This document shows, piece after piece, positions 54,320-63,146 of a stretch of DNA of 64,000 bases. Position 1 is the stretch's first letter. Each line of letters starts with the position of its first letter. Origin of the DNA: an uncultured Bacteroidales bacterium (GTDB lineage: Bacteria > Bacteroidota > Bacteroidia > Bacteroidales > WCHB1-69); the NCBI GenBank assembly GCA_947169105.1, contig CAMVOL010000003.1:55095-119094 (forward strand), in the 5' to 3' direction. The translations under genes and the position numbers were made by a program. The notes beneath the pieces are model-generated. The model worked only from the letters and a program-made list of their open reading frames with translations, searched no databases and was not told where the DNA came from.

Positions 54320-55975
54320 ATGCTCCTCTCGCTTCATATCGAAAACTATGCGCTAATCAGCTCTTTGCAAGTTCAGTTCGACAAAGGGATGACCGTTATC
54401 ACGGGTGAGACAGGAGCCGGCAAGTCGATCATTATGGGCGCACTTTCGCTCATTTTGGGAAACCGTGCAGATCTGGGCGTGCTTTTTGACAAGTCGAAAA
54501 AATGTTCTGTGGAAGCGGTTTTTGACATCAGAGATTTGTCGCTTTCTTTCTTTTTTGAACAAAATGACCTTGATTATCAAGAAAATACAATCATCCGCCG
54601 TGAGATAACTGAGAGCGGGAAGTCGCGGGCGTTCATCAACGACACGCCGGTGAACCTCAACGTTCTCAAGGAGTTCGCCTCGCGCCTGATAGACATCCAT
54701 TCCCAGCACCATAACCTGCTGTTCCAAAATGCCGATTTCCGTATTGCCGTATTGGATGAATTCGCCAGCACCCAAGCCGAGGCTGTTGCCTATCGTTCTG
54801 TTTTAAAAGAGTTCAAACAAAAGGAAATGGAACTTTCCAAACGGTTGGAAATCCAACGCAACCGTTTGGAAAAGAGGGATTTCATGCAGTTTGTTTGTGA
54901 CGAACTTTTATCTGCACATCTACAGGCGGGCGAAGAGGAACAGTTGGAACAGGAGATAGATTTTCTTTCTCATACAGAGACAATTAAGGAAAATTGTTGC
55001 CAGATGTCGCAGCTTCTTTCTGAAAAAGAGGGAAGTGTTTTGGACCAGTTGCATGAAATACGGTCACTTTCTGCTGCTATTTCTTCCTATCATCCTGATA
55101 TAAAGTCTGTTAATGAACGATTGGAAAGTGCCTTCATTGACCTGAAGGATCTTTCCAACGAATTGGTTTCATTGAACGACAAGGTGGAATATGATCCTGA
55201 ACTTTTGGAAAAAAAGCGGCAACGTCTTGATTTGCTGAATACTCTGGAACAAAAGCACCGTGTCTCGTCCGTGGAGGCGCTGCTGGACAAACTAAAAGCT
55301 GTGCAAGATGAATTGGCGGCACTTTCGGACGATGAACAGAATTTGGAGACGTTAAAAGCGGAATGTGAACGGCTGCAAGCCGATGCTTCCGCCCGTGCGA
55401 AGGAACTTTCCCAAAAACGCACAGCTGCTGTTCCTTCTTTACAGAAGAAGATTCTGCAAAAAGTGAACCAGCTGGGAATGCCTGATGCCCAGTTTGTTAT
55501 AAAAATCACCGCTGCCGATACTTTGCAAAAAAATGGCATGGATGAAGTCCAGTATTTTTTTTCGGCTAATAAAGGTGTGGATATGGCGGAATTGGAGAAG
55601 GTGGCTTCGGGCGGCGAAATGTCGCGCCTGATGTTGGCTGTCAAGTCGGTGATTTCCGACCGTTCCGTCCTGCCCACGGTGGTTTTTGATGAGATCGACA
55701 CGGGTATTTCGGGCGAGATGGCCGGCAAAGTGGCGAAGCTGATGAAGGAGATGTCGCAAGCACGGCAGCTGCTGGTGATCACCCATCTTCCGCAGATTGC
55801 GGCAAAGGGAACATCTCATTATCAGGTATTTAAGGAAGTGATAAGGGAGAAGAGCCGTACGCAGGTGCGGAAGTTGGAACAGGCGGGGCGGATTCAGGAA
55901 ATTGCTAAAATGATGAGCGGTGATGCGTGCGGCGAAGCAGCCCTCCAAGCCGCAAAAGAACTTATAGAACAGTAA
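54320..55975 (+). CDS. recN: DNA repair protein RecN
   Basis: 551 residues. SMC-like: Walker A VITGETGAGKSIIMGALSL (about 26), RRAD-type segment GNRADLGVL, long coiled coils (about 150-360), signature EKVASGGEMSRLMLA (about 428), Walker B LPTVVFDEIDTGISGEMAG (about 455) and LLVITHLPQIAAKG (about 490). Acts at double-strand breaks. Begins 6 nt after porD. Confidence 0.97.
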   Translation: MLLSLHIENYALISSLQVQFDKGMTVITGETGAGKSIIMGALSLILGNRADLGVLFDKSKKCSVEAVFDIRDLSLSFFFEQNDLDYQENTIIRREITESGKSRAFINDTPVNLNVLKEFASRLIDIHSQHHNLLFQNADFRIAVLDEFASTQAEAVAYRSVLKEFKQKEMELSKRLEIQRNRLEKRDFMQFVCDELLSAHLQAGEEEQLEQEIDFLSHTETIKENCCQMSQLLSEKEGSVLDQLHEIRSLSAAISSYHPDIKSVNERLESAFIDLKDLSNELVSLNDKVEYDPELLEKKRQRLDLLNTLEQKHRVSSVEALLDKLKAVQDELAALSDDEQNLETLKAECERLQADASARAKELSQKRTAAVPSLQKKILQKVNQLGMPDAQFVIKITAADTLQKNGMDEVQYFFSANKGVDMAELEKVASGGEMSRLMLAVKSVISDRSVLPTVVFDEIDTGISGEMAGKVAKLMKEMSQARQLLVITHLPQIAAKGTSHYQVFKEVIREKSRTQVRKLEQAGRIQEIAKMMSGDACGEAALQAAKELIEQ

Positions 55976-55978
55976 GAT

Positions 55979-56617
55979 ATGAAAAAACATCTGGTTTTTT
56001 TGACAATGATTTGTCTGCTTGCAACAGCTGCTGTTGATGCGCAAACGATGCAGAATACGAAACATTACCGTTCGCATTTTGCCTATATGACCACCGCTGG
56101 TTTTAATTCTGGCGTAGGGACTTTGCACTATGGGGGAAGGAAAATGCAGAACAAAATTCCAGTCTTTAGTGTGAACCAACTGGTTGCTTATCAGTTCAAT
56201 CCGTATGTTTCTTTGGGTATTGAATTGGGTTTGAATGTGTGGAAACACACCGCTTTTATCCCGCTGACGGCCAATCTGACAGTTGAGTTTATTGATCGGG
56301 TGGCCACCCCACTCTGGTATATGAACGCCGGTTATGCTTTCAAATGGTACGTCTCTTCCCAGCCCGAAAAGATGACACATGTCATTCACGGCGCGAAACC
56401 GGGACTGCATCTGAATACGGGCTTGGGTGCTAAGATACAGATTAAGGAGCGGTTACATCTTTTTATTGCCGCCGATTATAAGGTGCAGCATAGCACACTT
56501 CAATATTCGGTCGTCAATCCTGATGAACTGCACGATTACTCTTCCATCACCACAAACCAGACGGAAAAGAAGTTTTATCATTTTATTGGGTTGAGAATCG
56601 GATTTATGTATTGGTAA
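55979..56617 (+). CDS. Probable outer-membrane beta-barrel protein
   Basis: 212 residues. Signal peptide MKKHLVFLTMICLLATAAVD. Alternating hydrophobic strands with aromatic ends (YVSLGIELGLNVWKHTAFI, ATPLWYMNAGYAFKWYV, KPGLHLNTGLGAKIQI) and a final strand FIGLRIGFMYW ending in an aromatic, typical of a small 8-10 stranded barrel. No specific family recognised. Tightly spaced after recN and 21 nt before gmk. Confidence 0.75.
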   Translation: MKKHLVFLTMICLLATAAVDAQTMQNTKHYRSHFAYMTTAGFNSGVGTLHYGGRKMQNKIPVFSVNQLVAYQFNPYVSLGIELGLNVWKHTAFIPLTANLTVEFIDRVATPLWYMNAGYAFKWYVSSQPEKMTHVIHGAKPGLHLNTGLGAKIQIKERLHLFIAADYKVQHSTLQYSVVNPDELHDYSSITTNQTEKKFYHFIGLRIGFMYW

Positions 56618-56638
56618 ACAACTAAATATTAATAAATT

Positions 56639-57208
56639 ATGGAACGAAAACTCATTGTGGTCTCAGCTCCCTCCGGTGCGGGAAAAACCTCTATTGTCCG
56701 TTACCTTTTGGAGCAGAATCCGCAACTTTCCTTTTCCATATCTGCCACTACCCGCGCCAAACGTGAAATGGAAGTGGACGGGCGCGACTATTACTTCATT
56801 AGTGTCCCCGAATTTCAAAAACGTATTGAAAATGAGGAGTTTCTGGAGTGGCAGGAGGTTTACAATGGTCAATATTACGGTTCGCTAAAATCCGAAGTGG
56901 ACCGTCTCTGCGGAGAAGGAAAAGTGGTCGTTTTCGATGTGGATGTACTTGGCGGACTGAATATTAAGAAATATTATGGCGAACAAGCCTTGGCCGTTTT
57001 TATACAGCCGCCCACGTTGGAATCGTTGAAGGAGCGGCTGGTTGGACGGGGAACTGAAACGCCCGAATCCTTGCAAAAGCGTCTCGACAAAGCCGAATAT
57101 GAAATGTCGTTTGCGCCGCAGTTTGATGTGATTCTCATTAACGACCAGTTGGAGGTCGCCCGCAACGAAGCCAACCGTTTAATCCACGACTTCCTATGCC
57201 AAAAATAG
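56639..57208 (+). CDS. gmk: Guanylate kinase
   Basis: 189 residues. P-loop SAPSGAGKTSIVRYLLE (about 9); GMP-binding SFSISATTRAKREMEVDGRD (about 32) and YYFISVPEFQKRI; VVFDVDVLGGLNIKK (about 97). ATP-dependent GMP to GDP. Overlaps nadD by 13 nt. Confidence 0.97.
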   Translation: MERKLIVVSAPSGAGKTSIVRYLLEQNPQLSFSISATTRAKREMEVDGRDYYFISVPEFQKRIENEEFLEWQEVYNGQYYGSLKSEVDRLCGEGKVVVFDVDVLGGLNIKKYYGEQALAVFIQPPTLESLKERLVGRGTETPESLQKRLDKAEYEMSFAPQFDVILINDQLEVARNEANRLIHDFLCQK

Positions 57209-57786
57209 GTCTTTTCTTCGGTTCCTTTAACCCTATCCATATCGGCCATCTTATTATGGCAGAATATTTTGTGGAAAATTCTGATTTGAAGGAACTATGG
57301 TTTGTGGTCTCTCCGAACAATCCTATGAAGAAAAAGGAATCATTGCTGAGCGAGCACCAACGTCTCTATATGGTGAACCTTGCGGTGGAGGACGACGCCC
57401 GTTTCCGTTCCTGCGACATCGAATTCCACCTTTCGCTGCCTTCTTATACTTGTAACACATTGGTACACTTGCAGGAAAAGTATCCTGACAAGGAGTTCGT
57501 GCTGATTATGGGCGAGGACAACTTGGAGACCATTGAGAAATGGAAAAATTACGAGTTTATTTTGGAAAATTATTCCATATATGCCTATCCCAGAATAGGT
57601 TCCGATGGTGGAAAGTACAAAAACCACCCGCATGTCACCTTCGTGGACGCGCCCTATATCGGGATTTCCGCCACGATGATCCGGAACATGCTGGCCGAAG
57701 GCAAAACCGTGCGCTACTTCACGCATCCCAAGGTGGCGCAGTTCATTGATGAGATGCGGCTCTATTCCAGAAAAAAACCGTTATGA
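57196..57786 (+). CDS. nadD: Nicotinate-nucleotide adenylyltransferase
   Basis: 196 residues. Nucleotidyltransferase motifs [20 protein letters not shown] (HxGH at about 18), [11 protein letters not shown] (about 38), [16 protein letters not shown] (about 95) and the ISxTxxR motif [13 protein letters not shown] (about 153). Makes deamido-NAD from nicotinate mononucleotide. Start inside the gmk 3' end; its stop overlaps the thyA ATG (ATGA). Confidence 0.96.
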   Translation: MPKIGLFFGSFNPIHIGHLIMAEYFVENSDLKELWFVVSPNNPMKKKESLLSEHQRLYMVNLAVEDDARFRSCDIEFHLSLPSYTCNTLVHLQEKYPDKEFVLIMGEDNLETIEKWKNYEFILENYSIYAYPRIGSDGGKYKNHPHVTFVDAPYIGISATMIRNMLAEGKTVRYFTHPKVAQFIDEMRLYSRKKPL

Positions 57787-58577
57787 AACAGTATCTTGAC
57801 TTATTACAAACCATTCTGACAGAGGGACATGAAAAGTCCGACCGTACTGGCACCGGCACGGTCAGCATTTTCGGGCACCAGATGAGGTTTAACCTACAGG
57901 AGGGTTTTCCCTTGCTGACAACCAAGAAGTTGCATCTCCGTTCCATCATCTACGAATTGCTGTGGTTTTTGCAGGGTGACACCAACATTGCCTACCTGCA
58001 CGACCATAAGGTGACGATTTGGGACGAATGGGCCGATCCGAACGGCGACCTCGGCCCCATTTACGGCAAGCAGTGGCGTTCATGGGCCTGCGCCGACCAC
58101 ACCACTGTTGATCAGATTTCGCAGGTACTCAATGACATACAAAAAAATCCCGACTCGCGCCGGCTCATCGTCAGTGCGTGGAATGTGGGGGAGATCGAAA
58201 AGATGGCGCTGCCGCCCTGCCATGTGATGTTCCAGTTCTACGTCTGCAACGGCGAGCTGTCGTGCCAGCTGTACCAGCGCAGTGCCGACGTGTTCCTCGG
58301 CGTGCCGTTCAACATCGCCTCCTATGCCCTTCTCACCCTGATGATGGCGCAGGTGACCGGCCTTAAGCCCGGCAGTTTCATCCATACCCTTGGTGACGCT
58401 CACCTCTATTCCAACCATCTGGAACAGGCGCGGTTACAGCTCACCCGTGAACCCCGCAAACTGCCTGTGATGAAGCTGAACCCCACCGTGAAATCGCTGT
58501 TCGATTTCCAATATGAAGATTTCACCCTCGAAGGCTACGACCCGCACCCGCACATCAAAGCCGAGGTTTCTGTGTAG
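57783..58577 (+). CDS. thyA: Thymidylate synthase
   Basis: 264 residues. [20 protein letters not shown] (about 15); catalytic-Cys segment [14 protein letters not shown] (about 142); [20 protein letters not shown] (about 160). Folate-dependent dUMP methylation to dTMP, releasing dihydrofolate for FolA. Last gene of the coupled gmk-nadD-thyA run; the composite repeat follows. Confidence 0.98.
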   Translation: MKQYLDLLQTILTEGHEKSDRTGTGTVSIFGHQMRFNLQEGFPLLTTKKLHLRSIIYELLWFLQGDTNIAYLHDHKVTIWDEWADPNGDLGPIYGKQWRSWACADHTTVDQISQVLNDIQKNPDSRRLIVSAWNVGEIEKMALPPCHVMFQFYVCNGELSCQLYQRSADVFLGVPFNIASYALLTLMMAQVTGLKPGSFIHTLGDAHLYSNHLEQARLQLTREPRKLPVMKLNPTVKSLFDFQYEDFTLEGYDPHPHIKAEVSV

Positions 58578-58580
58578 GGT

Positions 58581-58797
58581 ACAGGGATCAGGGATCAGGG
58601 ATCAGGGATCAGGGATCAGGGGACAGGTATAATTCCCCTTCTTTGGAAGAAGGGGTGCCCGAAGGGCGGGGTAGTAGAACACAGTAGAAGGGATGCCCGA
58701 AGGGCGGGGTAGTAGAACACAGCAGAAGGGGTGCCCGAAGGGCGGGGTAGTAGAACACAATAGAAGGCGCCGTAGAGTCAGCGGCATGCCGCGTCTC
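58581..58797 (+). repeat. Composite intergenic repeat, copy 2
   Basis: A GGATCAG tandem (about five 7-nt units, 58588-58622), then a GGTATAATTCCCCTTCT block, then three 38-nt tandem units (58648-58765) each with hairpin GCCCGAAGGGC and GTAGTAGAACACA, ending in AGCGGCATGCCGCGTCTC. Same block order as 36259-36437 on the opposite strand. No spacers of CRISPR type; the open frame across it is not a gene. Confidence 0.85.
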
Positions 58798-58832
58798 AAA
58801 AAAACATCGAAATAATCAAAAATACCCATATT

Positions 58833-60050
58833 ATGAAATACCGTTTAGTTTGCAAAAAATGTGGTCACGTCATTCCGTCGTTCAAGGAGTGGTTTGCCGG
58901 AAATCAAGTTTGTCCCGAATGTGGAAGCAATTATGTGGAAGTTAGTTACAACGCCGATTATTCCAAATTGAAGGAGCTGTACAAAGAAAATGCTGCTAAT
59001 TTTTGGCACTATTTCGACTACCTTCCGTTGGAAGACAAGGCCAACGAGATTACCTACAATGAGGGCGCGATTCCGATTGAGGAGTGGGATTATTTGGAGA
59101 AGTTCGCCAAGGAGAAGTACGGCATCGACTGCAAGGTGATGGTCTATCGCAACGACCTCAACGGCGGCACCAACACTTTCAAGGATGTGGCGGCGGCGCT
59201 GGCGGCATCCGTAATGAAGGAGAATGGTATCAAGGAGTACTGTGTGGCCTCTACGGGCAACACGGCTACGGCTTTCAGCAAGTACTTGGCGAAGGCGGGC
59301 ATCCGTCTGAGCGTGTTCGTGCCCAACTGTGTGTGCGAGGACACGGTGAAGGAGATCCGGTCTTACGGCCAGAACCTCGTGATTTCGGAGGGCGACTACG
59401 GGGCAGCCAAGAAGGAAGCTGCTGATTATCACAAGAATAACAATGTTTTGATTTCGGGCGGCAATATTGACCCGTTGCGTGTGGAGGCGAAGAAGACGAT
59501 GGTGTTCGAGTTCATGCGCCAGATGGGCCGGATGCCCGACGTGTATGTGCAGGCGGTGAGTGGTGGCACGGGCCCGATTGCCGTGGACAAGGGCGTACGG
59601 GAGATACAGGACGTGTATCCGGAGGTGAAACTCCCGAAACTGCTGTTGGTACAACAGGATACCTGCGACCCAATGGTGCAGGGTTGGGAAAATGCCGTGG
59701 CTGCCGGTTTCCCGGAAGGTTACGAGAAAAACTTCCCCTCCATTCCGAACCCGCAGACGATGGTTTCGATTCTTTCGACGGGCACGCCGGGCATGTTCCC
59801 GATTGTGGCACCGATTGTGCGGAAGAGCGGCGGCGGCTTCCTGCGTGTGAAAGAAACTGACTTGGTGAACATTGCGCGTATTGCCTATAAGGAACGGAAC
59901 GTGTTGCTCGGCCCCGCCGCCGCCGTATGTCTGGCCGGTTTCTACGAGGCGCTGAAGGAGGGTAAGATCCAAAACGGCCAGACCGTGCTGGTGAACACGG
60001 GCGAAGGTGCCGACCGCGCCCAGCAGTTCGCCGCCGAGGTGAAAGAATAG
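58833..60050 (+). CDS. Threonine-synthase-like PLP-dependent enzyme
   Basis: 405 residues. The N-terminus has a zinc-ribbon-like pair CKKCGH and CPECGS (about 8-30). The PLP lysine lies in NGGTNTFKDVAAALAAS (about 113); ASTGNTATAFSKYLAKAGI (about 139) is the phosphate-binding region; QAVSGGTGPIAVDKG (about 240) is the glycine loop. Best described as a threonine synthase / cysteate synthase family member. With no thrA or thrB nearby, the reaction cannot be fixed; phospho-L-homoserine or O-phosphoserine are the likely substrates. Confidence 0.85.
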   Translation: MKYRLVCKKCGHVIPSFKEWFAGNQVCPECGSNYVEVSYNADYSKLKELYKENAANFWHYFDYLPLEDKANEITYNEGAIPIEEWDYLEKFAKEKYGIDCKVMVYRNDLNGGTNTFKDVAAALAASVMKENGIKEYCVASTGNTATAFSKYLAKAGIRLSVFVPNCVCEDTVKEIRSYGQNLVISEGDYGAAKKEAADYHKNNNVLISGGNIDPLRVEAKKTMVFEFMRQMGRMPDVYVQAVSGGTGPIAVDKGVREIQDVYPEVKLPKLLLVQQDTCDPMVQGWENAVAAGFPEGYEKNFPSIPNPQTMVSILSTGTPGMFPIVAPIVRKSGGGFLRVKETDLVNIARIAYKERNVLLGPAAAVCLAGFYEALKEGKIQNGQTVLVNTGEGADRAQQFAAEVKE

Positions 60051-60069
60051 GATTTTGGCAGGGGTTTTA

Positions 60070-60140
60070 AAGACGTGCTATGGTGAACGGTAGAGACGTG
60101 CGGTGGCATTTGTAGAGACGTGCCATGGCGTGTCTCTACA
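60070..60140. repeat. Palindromic dispersed repeat (GTAGAGACG family), copy 3 with partial tandem copies
   Basis: A full palindrome at 60111-60140 (TGTAGAGAC and GTCTCTACA around GCCATGGC), preceded by two partial units (AAAGACGTGCTATGG and GTAGAGACGTGCGGTGGC). Lies in the leader of the membrane LytTR gene. Confidence 0.8.
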
Positions 60141-60177
60141 GGGAAACGTATATCTAACCATTGAAATCCAAAAATAT

Positions 60178-61182
60178 ATGGAAACACGAAAACAACAAAC
60201 CATCGAAATCGCTCTGCACATGCTGTTTTGGATAATTGTGTGCATTTGTTTTTGTTTGACATCCTTACTTCGTCCGATGGCGATGGTATATTGGAAGGAG
60301 ATTGTTTCTACGCTGTTTATTGGCGGGATGGTCTATTTCAACTATTTTGTATTGATTCCCAAATTTTTATTGAGAGGGAAAAAAGTATTGTTTTGGATTT
60401 GTGCTATTTTGTTGCTGATTGCCACTGTGTCTGCTGAGATGCTGTTGGTGGATTCGGATATACATAAGCGAGCAGTTTGGCTACATGGAGATTTAAGCCC
60501 TTATTATTCAACGGCTCCTTTTGCATTGCTTTTTCGAGATTTTTCTTTTTTCATTTGTTTTTTACTGCTCAAACTTTACCATATAAATGTCATTGCACTT
60601 AAAAAAGTGGAGAAGGTGGTCACTTCCGAAATCTATAAATTGATTATCATCTCGTCCAGTGAGAAACCGCAATTGATTGATTTTAACGATATTGTCTATT
60701 TTTTATTTGAAGATGGAGAAATCGTTGTGACCCTGAAAAGTGGTGAAAAAAAGCAGAGGAGCGGTTCCCTTTCGGATATTGAAAAAATGATTCCATCAGA
60801 ATTATGGGTACGGGTCAATCGCCAAACTCTGGTTATGCGTGACAGCATTGTGCGTTATACGCCGACAGCAATATGCGTGGCTATAAATGGAAAGGAAGTG
60901 TCTATTCCCTATTATTTCACAAAACAGGATGAGATGATTTCGCTTTTGAAAGCGTGGAACTCCGACTTGTATTCTCCTGATGATAGTAGAGAGGAAAAAC
61001 CTGCTGGTGAGGGTCAACCGTTATCCGATGATTTGAAACGGCTTTTGGATTATCTCAACGGCCACCCCAATGCAAGTGTGCAGCAGGTGGCGAAGGATCT
61101 TTATTTGTCCACCCGTACTGCTCAACGCAGGATGACTGAGCTTCGTCAGTTAGGGTTGCTCAATTCTTCAAAAAAAGGCTAA
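60178..61182 (+). CDS. Membrane-bound LytTR regulator with C-terminal winged-helix-like domain
   Basis: 334 residues from the ATG at 60178; a longer frame would run through the palindromic repeat. Four transmembrane helices (about 11-32, 40-60, 70-90, 115-140) resemble the sensor part of LytS-type kinases, but no kinase follows. Instead a LytTR domain (about 155-260: QLIDFNDIVYFLFEDGEIV, ELWVRVNRQTLVMRDSI) and then a helical winged-HTH-like segment (about 282-330: LKRLLDYLNGHPNASVQQVA, YLSTRTAQRRMTELRQLGLL). Inference: a one-component membrane regulator with two DNA-contacting modules, perhaps controlling the secreted-protein genes just downstream. Confidence 0.85.
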   Translation: METRKQQTIEIALHMLFWIIVCICFCLTSLLRPMAMVYWKEIVSTLFIGGMVYFNYFVLIPKFLLRGKKVLFWICAILLLIATVSAEMLLVDSDIHKRAVWLHGDLSPYYSTAPFALLFRDFSFFICFLLLKLYHINVIALKKVEKVVTSEIYKLIIISSSEKPQLIDFNDIVYFLFEDGEIVVTLKSGEKKQRSGSLSDIEKMIPSELWVRVNRQTLVMRDSIVRYTPTAICVAINGKEVSIPYYFTKQDEMISLLKAWNSDLYSPDDSREEKPAGEGQPLSDDLKRLLDYLNGHPNASVQQVAKDLYLSTRTAQRRMTELRQLGLLNSSKKG

Positions 61183-61303
61183 AAAGGCTGCCAAATAGGT
61201 GGTTTTTTTTCAAGAAAATAGCCAAACTCATTTTTCATCTTTTGAAAATTCGGGGAAGATGAGTTTGTAAATGATTTATAATAAATCAAATAGATTTACT
61301 ATT

Positions 61304-61335
61304 GCGCCAAAATTCACCTTTCGTAAAATTGGCGC
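61304..61335. promoter_or_regulatory. Inverted repeat upstream of the Cys-rich secreted lipoprotein gene
   Basis: Arms GCGCCAA (61304-61310) and TTGGCGC (61329-61335) lie 25 nt apart start to start, 22 nt before the -7 box at 61358. Placement suits a regulator-binding site. Confidence 0.45.
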
Positions 61336-61357
61336 GGGTGGATGCTGTTGTAATGTG

Positions 61358-61365
61358 TAACTTTG
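61358..61365 (+). promoter_or_regulatory. Candidate -7 element of the 168-residue lipoprotein gene
   Basis: TAACTTTG then CAAC, fitting TAnnTTTG, 22 nt before the ATG at 61388. Confidence 0.6.
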
Positions 61366-61387
61366 CAACAACTAAATCATCATTATT

Positions 61388-61894
61388 ATGTTTAAACACT
61401 TTTTATCCATTTTTGTATTGCTTTGTGCAATTACTTTTTCATTTATGTCCTGTGAAAAGCGGGAACATTTTGTAACCGACAACGAGCATTGGGCTCAAGA
61501 GATACCCAATGCTAAAAAAACAGGCACGTTATATTCCATAGGCACATTGTGTGGACACACTATCAGTGAATGTGGGGGGAATTGTCTTCCGCCGCCTTTT
61601 AGTGGACATATGGATTGTCAAGGTGCTGGTACCCATTGTACAATGTCGGCTACAATACTTGTTGTACCCTCGGCCCCCACATTGTTCACGGCCACCACGC
61701 AAGACAGCACCGATTTGACGAGCGAGGAGTTCTTCAACATGCCGGATCGGTCGCTGTACATGGGCATGGATGGGGATGGGAAACCCCAATGGCTCAACAT
61801 TCCGGCGCAGCTATCCATCCGCGACAGCGTTACCCGCGTTTTTACCTTCAACGGATTGTATTACAGCAGCCAGCAGATTTATAAGAATCTGTAG
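61388..61894 (+). CDS. Small Cys-rich predicted lipoprotein
   Basis: 168 residues. Lipoprotein signal MFKHFLSIFVLLCAITFSF with lipobox FMSC. A compact Cys/Gly/His segment follows (about 54-85): TLCGHTISECGGNC then GHMDCQGAGTHC, six Cys likely forming disulphides or a metal site. The C-terminal half has TSEEFFNMPDRSLYMG and FNGLYYSSQQIYKNL. I believe similar short Bacteroidetes proteins with a C-x-C...H-x-CQG-x-G-x-C pattern exist, but know no function. First gene after the membrane LytTR regulator, with its own promoter. Confidence 0.72.
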   Translation: MFKHFLSIFVLLCAITFSFMSCEKREHFVTDNEHWAQEIPNAKKTGTLYSIGTLCGHTISECGGNCLPPPFSGHMDCQGAGTHCTMSATILVVPSAPTLFTATTQDSTDLTSEEFFNMPDRSLYMGMDGDGKPQWLNIPAQLSIRDSVTRVFTFNGLYYSSQQIYKNL

Positions 61895-61943
61895 GGAGCG
61901 GAGAGCGGAGAACGGAAAATGGAAAGGTAAGAACGGAAAATTG

Positions 61944-61951
61944 TACCTTTG
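61944..61951 (+). promoter_or_regulatory. Candidate -7 element upstream of the trimeric-fibre-like gene
   Basis: TACCTTTG then CCGCG, about 167 nt before the ATG at 62118. The long leader holds hairpin CCGCTGC/GCAGCGG (61969-61988) and a dispersed repeat. Confidence 0.45.
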
Positions 61952-62069
61952 CCGCGAGGAAAGGGAACCCGCTGCGTCCCTGCAGCGGATTCCAGTAGAA
62001 AGTAAAAGGTAAAAAGTAGGAGGTTGCCAACACACAAGCCCCTCTTCATACCTCTTACCTTCTACCTTC

Positions 62070-62106
62070 CAACTTGATAAACCTGCAACCTGATAAACTT
62101 TTAAAA
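62070..62106 (+). repeat. Promoter-associated dispersed repeat, partial copy D
   Basis: CAACTTGATAAACCTGCAAC then CTGATAAACTTTTAAAAACC matches the AACTTGATGAACCTGCAACTT block of copies A-C in the same orientation relative to the downstream gene, but lacks the adjoining TATTTTTG. Confidence 0.6.
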
Positions 62107-62117
62107 ACCAAATAATT

Positions 62118-63146
62118 ATGAAAAAAACAATTTTATTCGCAGCTTTGTGTGTAGCCTGTACATTGCTGCAAGGCCAGAGCTACTGGTCTCTTTCAGGCAA
62201 CAGTGCAAGTAGCAGTAATTTCATTGGTACCACCAATTCACAAGCATTGACGTTCAAAACGAACAACGCGACAAGAATGACACTATCACCGACACAGGCA
62301 TTTCTTGGCATAGGAACGCCGACACCATATTCAAACTTACATATTCATTCGACGGCCCGTGATTTGTTTAATTATTGGGGAGCTATTCAACTAACCAATA
62401 CAACAACAGGTAATTCCGCTTCAGATGGCTTTCGAATCGTACAAATTGATAACAATGTCTATATAAAACAGTTAGAGAAGGCAAATTTATTTGTTCAGAA
62501 CAATGGTCAAGGGTTTACGCTGGACACAAACGGATATGTGGGTTTCAACACAAACCGGCCAAAACAGAAAATCCATGTGGTGGATAACAACATACTGATT
62601 TCGCACACCTCCTCACGGGCGCCGGGAGTGACGAACGGAGCCATTATGTTCGGAGATGCCACCAACAGTAATTGCCAGTACGGGGCATGGGGTATTGAAT
62701 ATGTGGACAGTCAGGACGAGGGCTACGGACTGAACTTCTTCATACCGTGGTCAAATTGTAATACAAATCCCGGCAACAATAGGTTGTTTTTGGCCGACAA
62801 CGGGAATATCGGCATAGGGACAAAAAACCCAATGGCGAAGCTGAGCGTGGACGGGAACATCTGCGCCAAGGAAGTGCGTGTTTCGTTGAGCGGCTCGCCC
62901 TGTTGGCCCGACTATGTGTTCGCGCAGGATTACGATCTGATGAAGATCAGCGATTTGAGGAGCTATGTGCAGCAGAACCGTCATCTGCCGGGCGTGCCGA
63001 GTGCCGCCGAGGTGGAGGAGAACGGCGTGGAATTGGGCGCCACCACCGAGATCCTGTTGCAGAAAATCGAGGAGATGACGCTCTACATCCTCCAGTTGGA
63101 GGAACGCATCCAGCAATTAGAGAACGGGAAAGGAGGGGTGAGATGA
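62118..63146 (+). CDS. Secreted protein with tail-fibre-like C-terminal domain
   Basis: 342 residues. Signal peptide MKKTILFAALCVACTLLQGQ. Repeated fibre-type turns (AFLGIGTPTPYSNLHIHS, GYVGFNTNRPKQKIHVVD, GNIGIGTKNPMAKLSVDG) are typical of beta-helical or trimeric fibres. The C-terminus (about 255-335: WPDYVFAQDYDLMKISDLRS, NRHLPGVPSAAEVEENGVEL, LLQKIEEMTLYILQLEERI) is the Bacteroidetes version of the tail-fibre/chaperone-like region ending in a coiled coil that drives trimerisation. No phage genes are nearby. Probably a surface fibre. The TGA overlaps the next ATG (ATGA). Confidence 0.83.
   Translation: MKKTILFAALCVACTLLQGQSYWSLSGNSASSSNFIGTTNSQALTFKTNNATRMTLSPTQAFLGIGTPTPYSNLHIHSTARDLFNYWGAIQLTNTTTGNSASDGFRIVQIDNNVYIKQLEKANLFVQNNGQGFTLDTNGYVGFNTNRPKQKIHVVDNNILISHTSSRAPGVTNGAIMFGDATNSNCQYGAWGIEYVDSQDEGYGLNFFIPWSNCNTNPGNNRLFLADNGNIGIGTKNPMAKLSVDGNICAKEVRVSLSGSPCWPDYVFAQDYDLMKISDLRSYVQQNRHLPGVPSAAEVEENGVELGATTEILLQKIEEMTLYILQLEERIQQLENGKGGVR

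Noticed and set aside
55439..56410. Minus-strand frame of 323 residues
   Set aside because: Spans the 3' part of recN and the beta-barrel gene in antisense; no supporting promoter or motif.
58581..58797. Possible CRISPR array
   Set aside because: Units are directly tandem with no variable spacers, no cas genes are nearby, and the same blocks recur elsewhere as a dispersed repeat.
58602..58829. 75-residue minus-strand frame in the repeat
   Set aside because: Produced by the tandem repeat itself; no signal, motif or ribosome-binding context.
58845..59972. Minus-strand frame of 375 residues
   Set aside because: Antisense to the threonine-synthase-like gene; rich in His, Arg and Leu as expected from the complement of its codons.
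60103..60177. Longer N-terminus for the membrane LytTR regulator
   Set aside because: The extra residues are encoded by the palindromic dispersed repeat; the ATG at 60178 gives the usual sensor-type N-terminus.
62118..63146. Prophage remnant suggested by a tail-fibre-like domain
   Set aside because: This domain is common in Bacteroidetes secreted proteins, the gene has a signal peptide, and no other phage genes are present.
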